In this document: positions 54,201 to 60,748 of the stretch, in pieces
Numbering within the stretch: the stretch's first letter is position 1
How the letters are laid out: each line of letters begins with the position of its first letter
NCBI RefSeq assembly: GCF_024171485.1
Contig: NZ_JALJZX010000002.1
Span: 496,001-560,000, forward strand
Source: Chryseobacterium sp. HSC-36S06
GTDB lineage: Bacteria > Bacteroidota > Bacteroidia > Flavobacteriales > Weeksellaceae
DNA length: 64,000 nt
Direction: 5' to 3'
Program-made: the position numbers and the translations under genes
The notes under the pieces: generated by a model
Told to the model about the DNA's origin: nothing
What the model saw: only the letters and a program-made list of their open reading frames with translations
The model's database searches: none

Positions 54201-54385
54201 TTGCAATTGTAATTATCGGAGGACTTATTTCATCCCTCTTCCTTACACTGATTATTGTACCGGTAGTATATCTGATAATGGTAAGACTGGAGAACAGATT
54301 TTCGAAAAAAGAGAAAACAAATTATGAAGAAGAAATGGTTGCTGACTACGATCACATCCATCCCGAACAGGAAATTGAATTTTAA
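51230..54385 (+). CDS. RND efflux transporter (HAE1/AcrB-like)
   Basis: This 1051-residue inner-membrane proton-driven pump shows the duplicated RND plan of one TM, a large periplasmic loop and five or six TMs, twice. Signatures are SRKIEDAVSALEGVKKIQS, GLSLVVGILVDDAIVVIENIHRHMEMG (TM4 with the two Asp residues of the proton relay) and TILGIIMLIGLVAKNAILLVDFANH in the second half. Its likely role is export of hydrophobic drugs, detergents or lipids. It is the last gene of the tetR operon and ends at a terminator. Confidence 0.93.
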   Translation: MKLAEVSIKRPSLVIVMLALLIIGGLFSYSQLNYELIPKFEVKVVTVATVYPGASPSEVENTVSRKIEDAVSALEGVKKIQSKSYESLSVVIIQFNNDADVDFALNEAQRKINAIRSDLPEDIDEPSLTQFSLSDMPIVRMGVTGNLTENELYDLIDQRIQPVFSRIPGVSKVDIVGGQEREIRINLNQEKLEGYGLTIPEVQQIITMSNLDFPTGSLKTRSNSTLIRLAGKISSVDELRNLTISSKNGQNIRLSDIAEVQDTQKVADKIARINQENTMMLQVQKQTDANAVEVSRLVQEKIAQIEEQYKGNNIKITVASDTSTFTLEAANAVIKDLLIAIALVAFVMMFFLHSFRNALIVMVAIPTSLIATFIGMYLLGYSLNLMSLLGLSLVVGILVDDAIVVIENIHRHMEMGKNKVRASYDGAKEIGFTVTAITLVIVVVFLPIAMSSGLVSDIISQFCVTVIIATLLSLLVSFTVVPWLFSRYGKLEVINNKSFFGKILAKFEDGLTWFTHKIEGILKWSLVNKLKTFAITIVLFASAISLAVMGYIGSDFFPGTDKGEFLVQIEMPKDTSLEETNFITQDAEKYLAKKPEIVKMITSVGSVSGGMGAMQSTNYKSEISVELVPKSERNDDTKVYAAKLKRDLEKVLVGAKVTTVPVGFMGAEQAPLQMTVTGTTLEDAMSYAKAAEAKLRTIDGASEIKLSVEEGNPEISVTVDRDKMTSLGLNVATVGQTLRTAFSGNTDNKFRTGSNEYDINIILDEANRTSIDDVRSINFVNKDGFKVQLSQFADINFTSGPALLERYDRSPSVTVQAQTVGKTTGGVAAEWEEKMAEVKKPAGVNWVWGGNMENQSEGFGTLGVALLAAILLVYMIMVVLYDDFLKPFIVLFSIPLSFIGALWALALTNQSLNIFTILGIIMLIGLVAKNAILLVDFANHRIDKGETIENALVQANHARLRPILMTTIAMVFGMLPIAMASGAAAEMNNGLAIVIIGGLISSLFLTLIIVPVVYLIMVRLENRFSKKEKTNYEEEMVADYDHIHPEQEIEF

Positions 54386-54410
54386 ATAGAAGTCTTAGTC
54401 AAACCTTAAA

Positions 54411-54444
54411 TAAAAAATCCCCGAATATAATTTCGGGGATTTTC
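54411..54444. terminator. Bidirectional terminator (RND operon / MATE gene)
   Basis: AAATCCCCGAA (54415-54425) pairs with TTCGGGGATTT (54432-54442), with A6 before and T4 after. It lies between convergent genes. Confidence 0.8.
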
Positions 54445-54460
54445 TGTTTTAAGATTTTAA

Positions 54461-55822
54461 TTAATGAGCTGCATTGATTTTTCTCTGAGAAAGACTCAAA
54501 AAACGGTAAACAAGTAAAACTGCGGAAACGGTGAGCCCCAGACCTAAGGCAATCCACATTCCGAAAGCACCCATCTTCATCGGAACACACAAAATATAAC
54601 CTAAAGGAATTGCTAATAACCAATATGCAATGAAAGTAATAATAGAAGGAATTTTCACATCCTGAATTCCCCTTAAACTTCCGAGTGCCACGACCTGGAT
54701 TCCGTCTGAAAGCTGAAACAGGGAAGCAATGATCAATAATTTTGCTGCTAACTGCACCACATCGATATCTTCAGGTTTTGTAAAGAACGTAGGGAGTATA
54801 TGTCTGCCGACAATGAAAAACACCCCGCATACAAACATAAAAATGAAGACAATCTTCAGATTATTAATGCCGACTTTCTTAAGCCCAACATAATCCCGCT
54901 CGCCAAGTTTACGGCCAATAAGCACTGTGGAAGCAACACTAAATCCGATACAAAGATTAAATGTAAATGAAGCCATTGATAATGCAATTTGGTGAGACGC
55001 AATGTCTTTTGCTGAAACCAGCCCACAGATAAAAGCCGCGCCCGCAAAAGCAGTAACTTCAAAAAACATCTGTAAAGCTGTAGGAAAACCAATTTTCAGC
55101 ATTTTACTGAACATTTCTTTGGAAAATTCTGCAATCTTTAACGAAAACGCCTTGATATACCGTCTGGTTTTTTCTTCTTTCAGCAAGACATAATAAAGAA
55201 AAATCATCATGAAAATTCTTGCGATTAAACTTGCTAATGCAGATCCCTGAACGCCCATTGCCGGAAACCCGAACATCCCTTTGATGAAGACATAATTCAG
55301 AATAATATTGATGACATTGGCAATAATGGTAGCTTTGGTTACCCCGATGGTGTAAGATAAACCTTCAGAGACTTCGCGCAGCGTCTGAAACACCATGAAC
55401 GGCAGAATACTTAAAGTCATGATGCTCAGAAACCCAATCGTATCCGGTATAATTTCTACCGGCTGATCCATATGGTAGAGTAGCGGCATCGCGGCGAAAA
55501 GCAGAATCATCAGCAATAATCCAATTCCCAGATTAATCACAAAACCATGTCTGAAAACTGAATTGATGACGCTGTGTTTTTCCTGCGAATGAGCCTCAGA
55601 AACTAATGGCGGAATCGCAAACGAAAATCCAAGCGCAAATACAAAAATGGAAAAAAACACCGCATTTCCCAGCGATACCGAGGCTAAAGCCTGGGCTCCT
55701 AAAAGTTTTCCGACAATAATATTGTCGAATAAATTTACCGATACCTGACCAACCTGTGTGATCATAACGGGAAGGGCTAATGTAAGACACGCTTTCGTGT
55801 ACTGCTTGTTGAGAAATGCCAT
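54461..55822 (-). CDS. MATE family multidrug efflux transporter
   Basis: This twelve-helix inner-membrane antiporter of about 453 residues belongs to the NorM-like branch. LALPVMITQVGQVSVNLFDNIIVGKLLGAQALASVSLGNAVFF is the classic N-terminal MatE repeat; MGVQGSALASLIARI and the second repeat from FPTALQMFFEVTAFAGAAFICG follow. An open frame starts from a TTG at 55840, but that TTG overlaps the -7 element, so the ATG at 55822 (MAFLNKQYTKACL) is the start. It exports cationic or aromatic compounds; the substrate is unknown. Confidence 0.92.
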   Translation of the reverse strand: MAFLNKQYTKACLTLALPVMITQVGQVSVNLFDNIIVGKLLGAQALASVSLGNAVFFSIFVFALGFSFAIPPLVSEAHSQEKHSVINSVFRHGFVINLGIGLLLMILLFAAMPLLYHMDQPVEIIPDTIGFLSIMTLSILPFMVFQTLREVSEGLSYTIGVTKATIIANVINIILNYVFIKGMFGFPAMGVQGSALASLIARIFMMIFLYYVLLKEEKTRRYIKAFSLKIAEFSKEMFSKMLKIGFPTALQMFFEVTAFAGAAFICGLVSAKDIASHQIALSMASFTFNLCIGFSVASTVLIGRKLGERDYVGLKKVGINNLKIVFIFMFVCGVFFIVGRHILPTFFTKPEDIDVVQLAAKLLIIASLFQLSDGIQVVALGSLRGIQDVKIPSIITFIAYWLLAIPLGYILCVPMKMGAFGMWIALGLGLTVSAVLLVYRFLSLSQRKINAAH

Positions 55823-55837
55823 AAAAAAAATTTGCAG

Positions 55838-55845
55838 CAAAAATA
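55838..55845 (-). promoter_or_regulatory. -7 promoter element of the MATE gene
   Basis: TATTTTTG on the minus strand, 15 bases upstream of the ATG, so the mRNA leader is only about ten bases long. Confidence 0.6.
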
Positions 55846-55880
55846 CTGCAAACTTTTTCTAGTTATTTATTTTAATGTAA

Positions 55881-57065
55881 TTATTTCCTTACGAAACTTG
55901 CAACATCATCTTCCGAGACCGGATTTGATCCTAGGATGATAAGTCGTTCTACCACATTACGTAACTCACGGATGTTCCCTGTCCAGCTGAAATTTTCGAG
56001 TGCGGAAATCGCTTTTTCGTCGAAAACCTTCTGGGCAGTTCCATGCTCTTCGGAAATCGTTTTGGCAAAATGATCTACTAAAAGACGGATGTCTTCTTTT
56101 CTTTCATCCAATGGCGGTACGTAGATTTCGATTACCGAAAGCCTGTGATACAAATCTTCCCGGAATTTTCCGGCTTCTATTTCCTGCTTCATGTTTTTAT
56201 TGGTCGCTGCCAAAACACGAACATCAACTTTTATTTCCTTATCGCTTCCTACCGGAGAAACCTTGCTTTCCTGTAATGCCCGCAACACTTTTGCCTGAGC
56301 AACCAGCGTCATGTCACCAATTTCATCAAGGAAAATAGTTCCGTTGTTTGCCAGTTCAAATTTTCCCTGTTTATCTTTAATGGCGCCTGTAAAACTGCCT
56401 TTAACATGTCCGAAAAGCTCAGATTCGATAAGTTCAGATGGAATTGCAGCACAGTTAACTTCAATCATCGGTCCTTTGCTGCGTTCGCTTTGGGCGTGTA
56501 TAGAGTGAGCCACCAATTCTTTTCCGGCTCCGTTTGGTCCAGTAATTAGAACCCTGGCGTCAGAACTCGCTACTTTCTCAATCATGTCCTGAATTTTCTT
56601 CAGGGCAGCGGACTGACCGATCATCTGATATTTCTTATTTACTTTTTTCTTTAATGTGGTATTTTCTACTTTCAGAACCTGATTGGTTCTGGTAAGATTT
56701 CTTTTGTCTAAAGCGTTTTTAACACTGGTAATGAGACGGTTGATATCAATGGGTTTCGAAATGAAATCATATGCACCTTCTTTCAGGCAATCTACAGCAG
56801 TATCAATATCTGCATGTCCGGAAATCATCACGAATGTGGTATCTGGTTTAAGTTGTAAAGATTGTTTAAGCAACTCAGTACCTGAAAGTTTTGGCATTTT
56901 AATATCGGAAACTACCAGGGCGAAATCATCTTTTTCAATATGCTTAAAGCCTTCGAGACCGTCTGCTGCGATTACAAATTCGTAATCCGGCAGCTCGTCT
57001 GAAAGAATACTTTGAAGTACGCCCGAAATGGCTTTTTCATCTTCAACAATTAAGATTTTTTGCAT
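55881..57065 (-). CDS. Sigma-54-type response regulator lacking a DNA-binding domain
   Basis: This 394-residue protein has an N-terminal receiver domain (1-120, acidic pocket DE near residue 8 and phospho-Asp in VVSDIKMPKLSG) joined to a sigma-54 AAA+ domain (about 145-380). Walker A is GPNGAGKE, the sigma-54-contacting loop is GSFTGA (usually GAFTGA), Walker B is GTIFLDEIGDM, and the arginine region is REDLYHRLSVIEIYVPPL. The protein stops at VSEDDVASFVRK, directly after the AAA+ lid, so the usual C-terminal Fis-type HTH is missing. It must reach RNA polymerase without its own enhancer binding or via a partner. No kinase gene is adjacent. Confidence 0.9.
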   Translation of the reverse strand: MQKILIVEDEKAISGVLQSILSDELPDYEFVIAADGLEGFKHIEKDDFALVVSDIKMPKLSGTELLKQSLQLKPDTTFVMISGHADIDTAVDCLKEGAYDFISKPIDINRLITSVKNALDKRNLTRTNQVLKVENTTLKKKVNKKYQMIGQSAALKKIQDMIEKVASSDARVLITGPNGAGKELVAHSIHAQSERSKGPMIEVNCAAIPSELIESELFGHVKGSFTGAIKDKQGKFELANNGTIFLDEIGDMTLVAQAKVLRALQESKVSPVGSDKEIKVDVRVLAATNKNMKQEIEAGKFREDLYHRLSVIEIYVPPLDERKEDIRLLVDHFAKTISEEHGTAQKVFDEKAISALENFSWTGNIRELRNVVERLIILGSNPVSEDDVASFVRK

Positions 57066-57143
57066 TAATAAAAATTTATGGATTTAATAAAAATTCAGTT
57101 TAAAATTTGCATATTATTCAGCAATAATCGTACCTAAAACCAA

Positions 57144-57812
57144 TTATAGGTCATATTGTCGGTTTCCGAAAATAGCGGATCCTATCCTTACCGAATTAGC
57201 TCCACACGAGATAGCAACAGGATAGTCATCACTCATACCCATCGACAGAATTTTCAATGGTTTCTGTAATGTGAGTTTGTCGAAGATTTGTTTTAGAAGA
57301 GTAAATTCTTTCTTCACCTGGTTTTTATCTTCAGTAAAGGTTGCCATACCCATTAAACCGTTAATTTCTATATTAGGAAATTTTCCATTAAGCCACTCCT
57401 GAAAAAGTTCTTTTGCTTCGTGTATTTCCAAGCCGAATTTAGATTCCTCTTCAGCAATTTTTACCTGAAGTAAGATTTTTATTTTTCTTTGGTTTTTTGC
57501 GGCCTGTTTATCGATTTCCTCTAAAAGTTTCGAAGAATCTACACTCTGAATTGTATCTATAAAAGGTGCGATATATTTTACCTTATTGGTTTGGAGATGT
57601 CCGATAAGGTGCCACTCGATATCTTCTGGTAGAAGAGGTTGCTTTTCACAGAGTTCCTGTACTTTATTTTCACCGAATACCCTTTGTCCTAAATTATACA
57701 CTGTAAGAATTGCTTCTACAGGATGTGTTTTTGAAACTGCAACAAGTTGCACCTCTTCGGGTAAATTCTTCTTTATTTCTTGATAATTGTGAGCAATATT
57801 TACGGAAAACAT
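57144..57812 (-). CDS. YggS/PLPBP family PLP homeostasis protein
   Basis: This 222-residue single-domain TIM-barrel protein binds pyridoxal phosphate without known catalysis and keeps PLP and amino-acid pools in balance. Lys28 in VAVSKTHPVEAI is the PLP lysine; WHLIGHLQTNKVKYI and LSMGMSDDYPVAISCGANSVRIGSAIFG are the family hallmarks. The promoter is back-to-back with that of the signalling operon. Its leader contains the element AAAAAAGGGTGTTTT, so it may be influenced by the same regulator. Confidence 0.93.
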   Translation of the reverse strand: MFSVNIAHNYQEIKKNLPEEVQLVAVSKTHPVEAILTVYNLGQRVFGENKVQELCEKQPLLPEDIEWHLIGHLQTNKVKYIAPFIDTIQSVDSSKLLEEIDKQAAKNQRKIKILLQVKIAEEESKFGLEIHEAKELFQEWLNGKFPNIEINGLMGMATFTEDKNQVKKEFTLLKQIFDKLTLQKPLKILSMGMSDDYPVAISCGANSVRIGSAIFGNRQYDL

Positions 57813-57833
57813 ATGAAATTTTGTAGTATCAGT

Positions 57834-57850
57834 AAAAAAAGGGTGTTTTT
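57834..57850. promoter_or_regulatory. Candidate regulator-binding element, copy 1
   Basis: AAAAAAGGGTGTTTT occupies 57835-57849 and lies inside the inverted repeat GTAAAAA (57832-57838) / TTTTTAC (57846-57852). Its GGG starts 36 bases upstream of the -7 element of the signalling operon (57877). The second copy at 60557 has exactly the same spacing to a -7 element. Confidence 0.55.
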
Positions 57851-57865
57851 ACTATAATTTGTAAT

Positions 57866-57873
57866 CAAATATA
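57866..57873 (-). promoter_or_regulatory. -7 promoter element of yggS
   Basis: TATATTTG on the minus strand, perfect match, 53 bases upstream of the yggS ATG. It is only 3 bases from the oppositely directed element at 57877. Confidence 0.6.
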
Positions 57874-57876
57874 AAC

Positions 57877-57884
57877 TATTTTTG
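57877..57884 (+). promoter_or_regulatory. -7 promoter element of the lipoprotein-7TM-kinase-regulator operon
   Basis: TATTTTTG, 15 bases before the ATG at 57900. The -33 region is poor, as expected for an activator-dependent promoter. Confidence 0.6.
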
Positions 57885-57899
57885 GTTAAAATAAAAACT

Positions 57900-58460
57900 A
57901 TGAGAATAAAAATCTACTCTACAAGAGCATTACTCCTGTTATCAACTGCCGTCGTAATATCCGGCTGCACACAGGAAAACAAGCAAGTGAAATCCGCTGG
58001 CACTGAAAAAAAATCTGAGCAATCAGCAGTAAACGACAGTTACCAGAAAAAACTGATTGATAGCAACCTAATGTCGGAATTAGATTCGGTTTACTCAGCT
58101 ACCAATTACAAGTATATTAACGAAAAACGAGATAAAACCAAGCCAGATTCAAGAGAATTTTGGTACACAATTGATGAACTTGAAGGTTACATCGCATTTG
58201 CAAAGAAAGAAGCAGAAAGCAAAGGAGAAAAGGTAACAGGTCTTAAAATAAAGCTAGGACAGTATCCGGCTAAAGGGCCTTTCGATTCACGATTGGATAC
58301 CAAGATGTATGGTTACCAAACGGTGTATTTGATTCCTACTGTTATATCAGCTAAAGATGATGCGCAAGCTAGATCTGAAGACCAGAATCCTGCTGTAAAA
58401 GGTGCAGAGATTGAGGGAGTGCCGGGAATGGATCTTTCTTCGGCTAACCCGCCTTACTAG
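57900..58460 (+). CDS. Lipoprotein, first gene of a two-component signalling operon
   Basis: This 186-residue lipoprotein has signal and lipobox VISGC (Cys23), read from the ATG at 57900; the frame open from 57882 overlaps the promoter. After a Lys/Ser/Gln-rich linker (about 24-50) there is a mixed alpha/beta region with REFWYTIDELEGYIAFAKKEAESKGEKVTGLKIKLGQYP and GYQTVYLIPTVI, and the Pro-rich tail GVPGMDLSSANPPY. I do not recognise the family. Its position ahead of a membrane protein, kinase and regulator suggests a periplasmic or surface ligand-binding partner. This is inference from gene order. Confidence 0.72.
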   Translation: MRIKIYSTRALLLLSTAVVISGCTQENKQVKSAGTEKKSEQSAVNDSYQKKLIDSNLMSELDSVYSATNYKYINEKRDKTKPDSREFWYTIDELEGYIAFAKKEAESKGEKVTGLKIKLGQYPAKGPFDSRLDTKMYGYQTVYLIPTVISAKDDAQARSEDQNPAVKGAEIEGVPGMDLSSANPPY

Positions 58461-58468
58461 TATTTGCT

Positions 58469-59143
58469 ATGGAAATTAACAGATTATATTTAACAAGTGT
58501 CTTGCTTGTTGTTTATCTATTGATCATCAGTCTACTTATATTAAAAAGGAAGAAATTAGGACCACATATCGGCTATTTTATCGCATCAATGATTGTGGTG
58601 CTTCTTGCTGAAATGTTTTCTACAATCGGGAAAGTGGTTTATGGTGACCAATATAATTCCACGCCATTTATGGCCGGGGGAGTTATCATTTGTTTCTTCA
58701 GCATCGTTTTGATTTACTTCTATAAAATATTGAATAATAAACGATTGAAAAAAATTCAGTTAGGCATTATTTGTCTAAATTCCCTGAATATTGCGCTTTC
58801 GATAATTTTCATGAGTGATTTTTTTGTTTATCTTCCCTATTTAACGTATTTCCTCACCATCATACTTTTACTTTTTTCGATTACCTTATTTTTCTTTGAA
58901 ACCTTCAATTCAGAAAAAATATTTAACATTACTTCATATTACCCTTTTTGGATTGCAATCAGTCTAATTGTACTTTATTTAGGTCTTTTGCCGCTGATAA
59001 TTATCAGTAAAAATGCAATTCAACTGTCAATTTCCAAAGATATTTTTCTCATCTTACTTTATTCTGTTAACTTTACAGGATACGCAATTATGCTCACCGG
59101 CATATTCTTTAGTAAAAAAGAAAACTTAATTATGGAAAATTGA
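58469..59143 (+). CDS. Seven-helix membrane protein, probable sensor partner
   Basis: This 224-residue protein has seven hydrophobic helices (about 4-24, 33-51, 67-87, 95-114, 119-143, 154-179, 187-213) joined by short loops, with positive residues mostly after helices 1, 3 and 5. No known domain is recognised; the topology resembles the 7TM sensor modules that are often fused to kinases in Bacteroidota. It starts 8 bases after the lipoprotein gene. Its stop overlaps the kinase start by four bases (TTGA), which suggests translational coupling. A role as the sensing part of the kinase next door is inferred. Confidence 0.7.
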   Translation: MEINRLYLTSVLLVVYLLIISLLILKRKKLGPHIGYFIASMIVVLLAEMFSTIGKVVYGDQYNSTPFMAGGVIICFFSIVLIYFYKILNNKRLKKIQLGIICLNSLNIALSIIFMSDFFVYLPYLTYFLTIILLLFSITLFFFETFNSEKIFNITSYYPFWIAISLIVLYLGLLPLIIISKNAIQLSISKDIFLILLYSVNFTGYAIMLTGIFFSKKENLIMEN

Positions 59144-59910
59144 AAGCCAATGAGGTCGACATACTGGTGATAATATCAACCATCATTATACTCTTTGTGA
59201 TTTTAATGATGGTTTTGGTGTATATTTTCTATGTCAGAAAAAAAGGCGAACTTCTTCTTTTGCAAAAAGAGAAAGAAATGAATTTTCAGCAGGAACTTAC
59301 ACTCGCCCAGATAGAAATGCGTGAGGTCACGCTAACCTACATAGGCCAGGAACTGCACGACGATATTGGTCAGAAACTATCGGTCGCAAAACTAATGATA
59401 AACCAGGTGATCGCACACTGTGAGGAAAGTGCCAAATCTAATTTAAATGAGATTAATGAATTATTGGGGGAAACCATTCAGGATCTCCGCAATATGTCGA
59501 AAACCTTTATCACTGATCAGGTAGAACATTTTGGGCTTATTGATTCGCTGGAAATTGAGATGAACCGGATTTCACGTCTAAAACTCATAGATATTGAATT
59601 TAGAAGCAATAAACACGATATAGAAATTAATCCGAAGGATGGAGTAATCATTTTCCGGATCATTCAGGAGAGCGTCAATAATACACTGAAACACTCTAAA
59701 GCAAAAAACTTAAAGATTCAAGTGGAGGATGCACCCAGAATACTTACCGTTACAATTACTGACAACGGAATTGGAATCGATGAACAAAGCGGACACGGCT
59801 CGGGCCTCAGCAATATGAAAAAACGGGCACTGATGATGAATGCTGACTTACAGATTACCAGTGAGAAAAATGTAGGTACCGTGTTGAAACTTATATATCC
59901 TAAAAAATAA
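59140..59910 (+). CDS. Sensor histidine kinase (HisKA_3 type) without a sensor domain
   Basis: This 256-residue NarX/DegS-type kinase has one N-terminal transmembrane helix (about 8-32) and no periplasmic domain. A coiled-coil linker (35-65) leads to the dimerisation/phosphoacceptor box with His73 in QELHDDIGQKLS. The HATPase domain shows IIQESVNNTLKHSKAK (N box), TDNGIGID and GHGSGLSNMKKR. The start is TTG at 59140, overlapping the previous stop; the next in-frame Met lies inside the helix. Lacking a sensor domain, it should take its signal from the 7TM protein. It pairs with the regulator 3 bases downstream. Confidence 0.9.
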   Translation: MKANEVDILVIISTIIILFVILMMVLVYIFYVRKKGELLLLQKEKEMNFQQELTLAQIEMREVTLTYIGQELHDDIGQKLSVAKLMINQVIAHCEESAKSNLNEINELLGETIQDLRNMSKTFITDQVEHFGLIDSLEIEMNRISRLKLIDIEFRSNKHDIEINPKDGVIIFRIIQESVNNTLKHSKAKNLKIQVEDAPRILTVTITDNGIGIDEQSGHGSGLSNMKKRALMMNADLQITSEKNVGTVLKLIYPKK

Positions 59911-59913
59911 ACA

Positions 59914-60558
59914 ATGGAAACAGTAAAAGTTGCAATTGTTGATGATCACAAACTGGTATCTAAGGCATTGGAAAATATGATTTCCCTTAATCCGAAGTTC
60001 CAGGTCATAATGAATTGTTTTAACGGTCAGGATTTTATAGACGAGCTTCAAAAAACCAAAAATTTTCCGGATGTAGTTTTAATGGATATCAATATGCCCA
60101 TTAAAAACGGCATCGAAACAACTGCCGAAATTTCTAAGAAATTCCCGAATCTTAAGATAATCGCCCTTACGATGGAAGATAATGAAGGGACAATCATTAA
60201 GATGCTGAAAGCTGGAGCTAAAGGTTATCTCCTTAAAGATATGTCACCCGACATTTTATTCAATGCAATAAATATCGTACATGAAAAAGGAATCTTTTAT
60301 ACCGACTTGGTAACGCAAAGTCTGCTTAAAATAAAAACCGAACAGAAGTTTATGAACGATCTGAACGAAGGATTAAAAGACCGCGAACTGGAATTCATAA
60401 AATTGGCCTGTTCTGAACTTACTTACCGCGAAATCGCCGACCAAATGTGCGTGAGTCCCAGAACAATCGACGGATACAGGGACTCTATCTTTTTGAAACT
60501 CAATGTAAAAACCCGTGTCGGAATTGTTTTATTTGCAATAAAACACAATTTATATTAA
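59914..60558 (+). CDS. NarL/LuxR-family response regulator
   Basis: This 214-residue regulator has a receiver domain with acidic Asp10/Asp11, phosphoacceptor Asp58 in VVLMDINMP and conserved Lys in YLLKDMSPD. A LuxR-type HTH (about 148-212) shows LKDRELEFIKLACSELTYREIADQMCVSPRTIDGYRDSIFLKLNVKTR. It is the cognate partner of the upstream HisKA_3 kinase. The last codon and stop run directly into the second copy of AAAAAAGGGTGTTTT (60557-60571), which I propose is its binding site. Confidence 0.93.
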   Translation: METVKVAIVDDHKLVSKALENMISLNPKFQVIMNCFNGQDFIDELQKTKNFPDVVLMDINMPIKNGIETTAEISKKFPNLKIIALTMEDNEGTIIKMLKAGAKGYLLKDMSPDILFNAINIVHEKGIFYTDLVTQSLLKIKTEQKFMNDLNEGLKDRELEFIKLACSELTYREIADQMCVSPRTIDGYRDSIFLKLNVKTRVGIVLFAIKHNLY

Positions 60559-60571
60559 AAAAGGGTGTTTT
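60557..60571. promoter_or_regulatory. Candidate regulator-binding element, copy 2
   Basis: AAAAAAGGGTGTTTT is identical to the copy at 57835 for 15 bases. Its GGG (60563) starts 36 bases upstream of the -7 element at 60599, the same distance as in copy 1. Confidence 0.55.
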
Positions 60572-60598
60572 CACGGTTTTTCTAGACAATATTAATAG

Positions 60599-60606
60599 TA
60601 CTTTTG
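60599..60606 (+). promoter_or_regulatory. -7 promoter element of a putative short transcript
   Basis: TACTTTTG fits TAnnTTTG. There is no downstream plus-strand gene before the terminator at 60641, so this promoter would make only a short RNA. Confidence 0.45.
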
Positions 60607-60610
60607 ACGT

Positions 60611-60670
60611 ATCAAATACGACACAAATAATGAAAAAGAAGAGAACCGGTTTTTAATCGGTTCTTTTTTT
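60611..60670 (+). ncRNA. Putative short regulated RNA (or 8-codon leader peptide)
   Basis: A transcript from the promoter at 60599 would be about 55-60 bases and end at the hairpin AGAACCG/CGGTTCT. It contains an ATG at 60630 opening an 8-codon frame (MKKKRTGF) that runs into the hairpin. Whether RNA or peptide matters, if either is real, is unknown. The evidence is promoter, operator-like element and terminator only. Confidence 0.35.
60641..60670. terminator. Terminator downstream of the response-regulator gene
   Basis: AGAACCG (60642-60648) pairs with CGGTTCT (60658-60664), followed by T7. On the minus strand a T run is also present, so it may serve the convergent sirtuin gene. Confidence 0.8.
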
Positions 60671-60748
60671 ATTTATAATACCAATTCCAGAAGCAGTTAA
60701 ATTGACATCCATAATCAGCATTTCCTTAATTTTTTGATTATGAATATT

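Noticed and set aside
54816-54825. AAAAACACCC inside the MATE gene
   Set aside because: It is a partial match in coding sequence without a nearby -7 element at the required distance; treated as chance.
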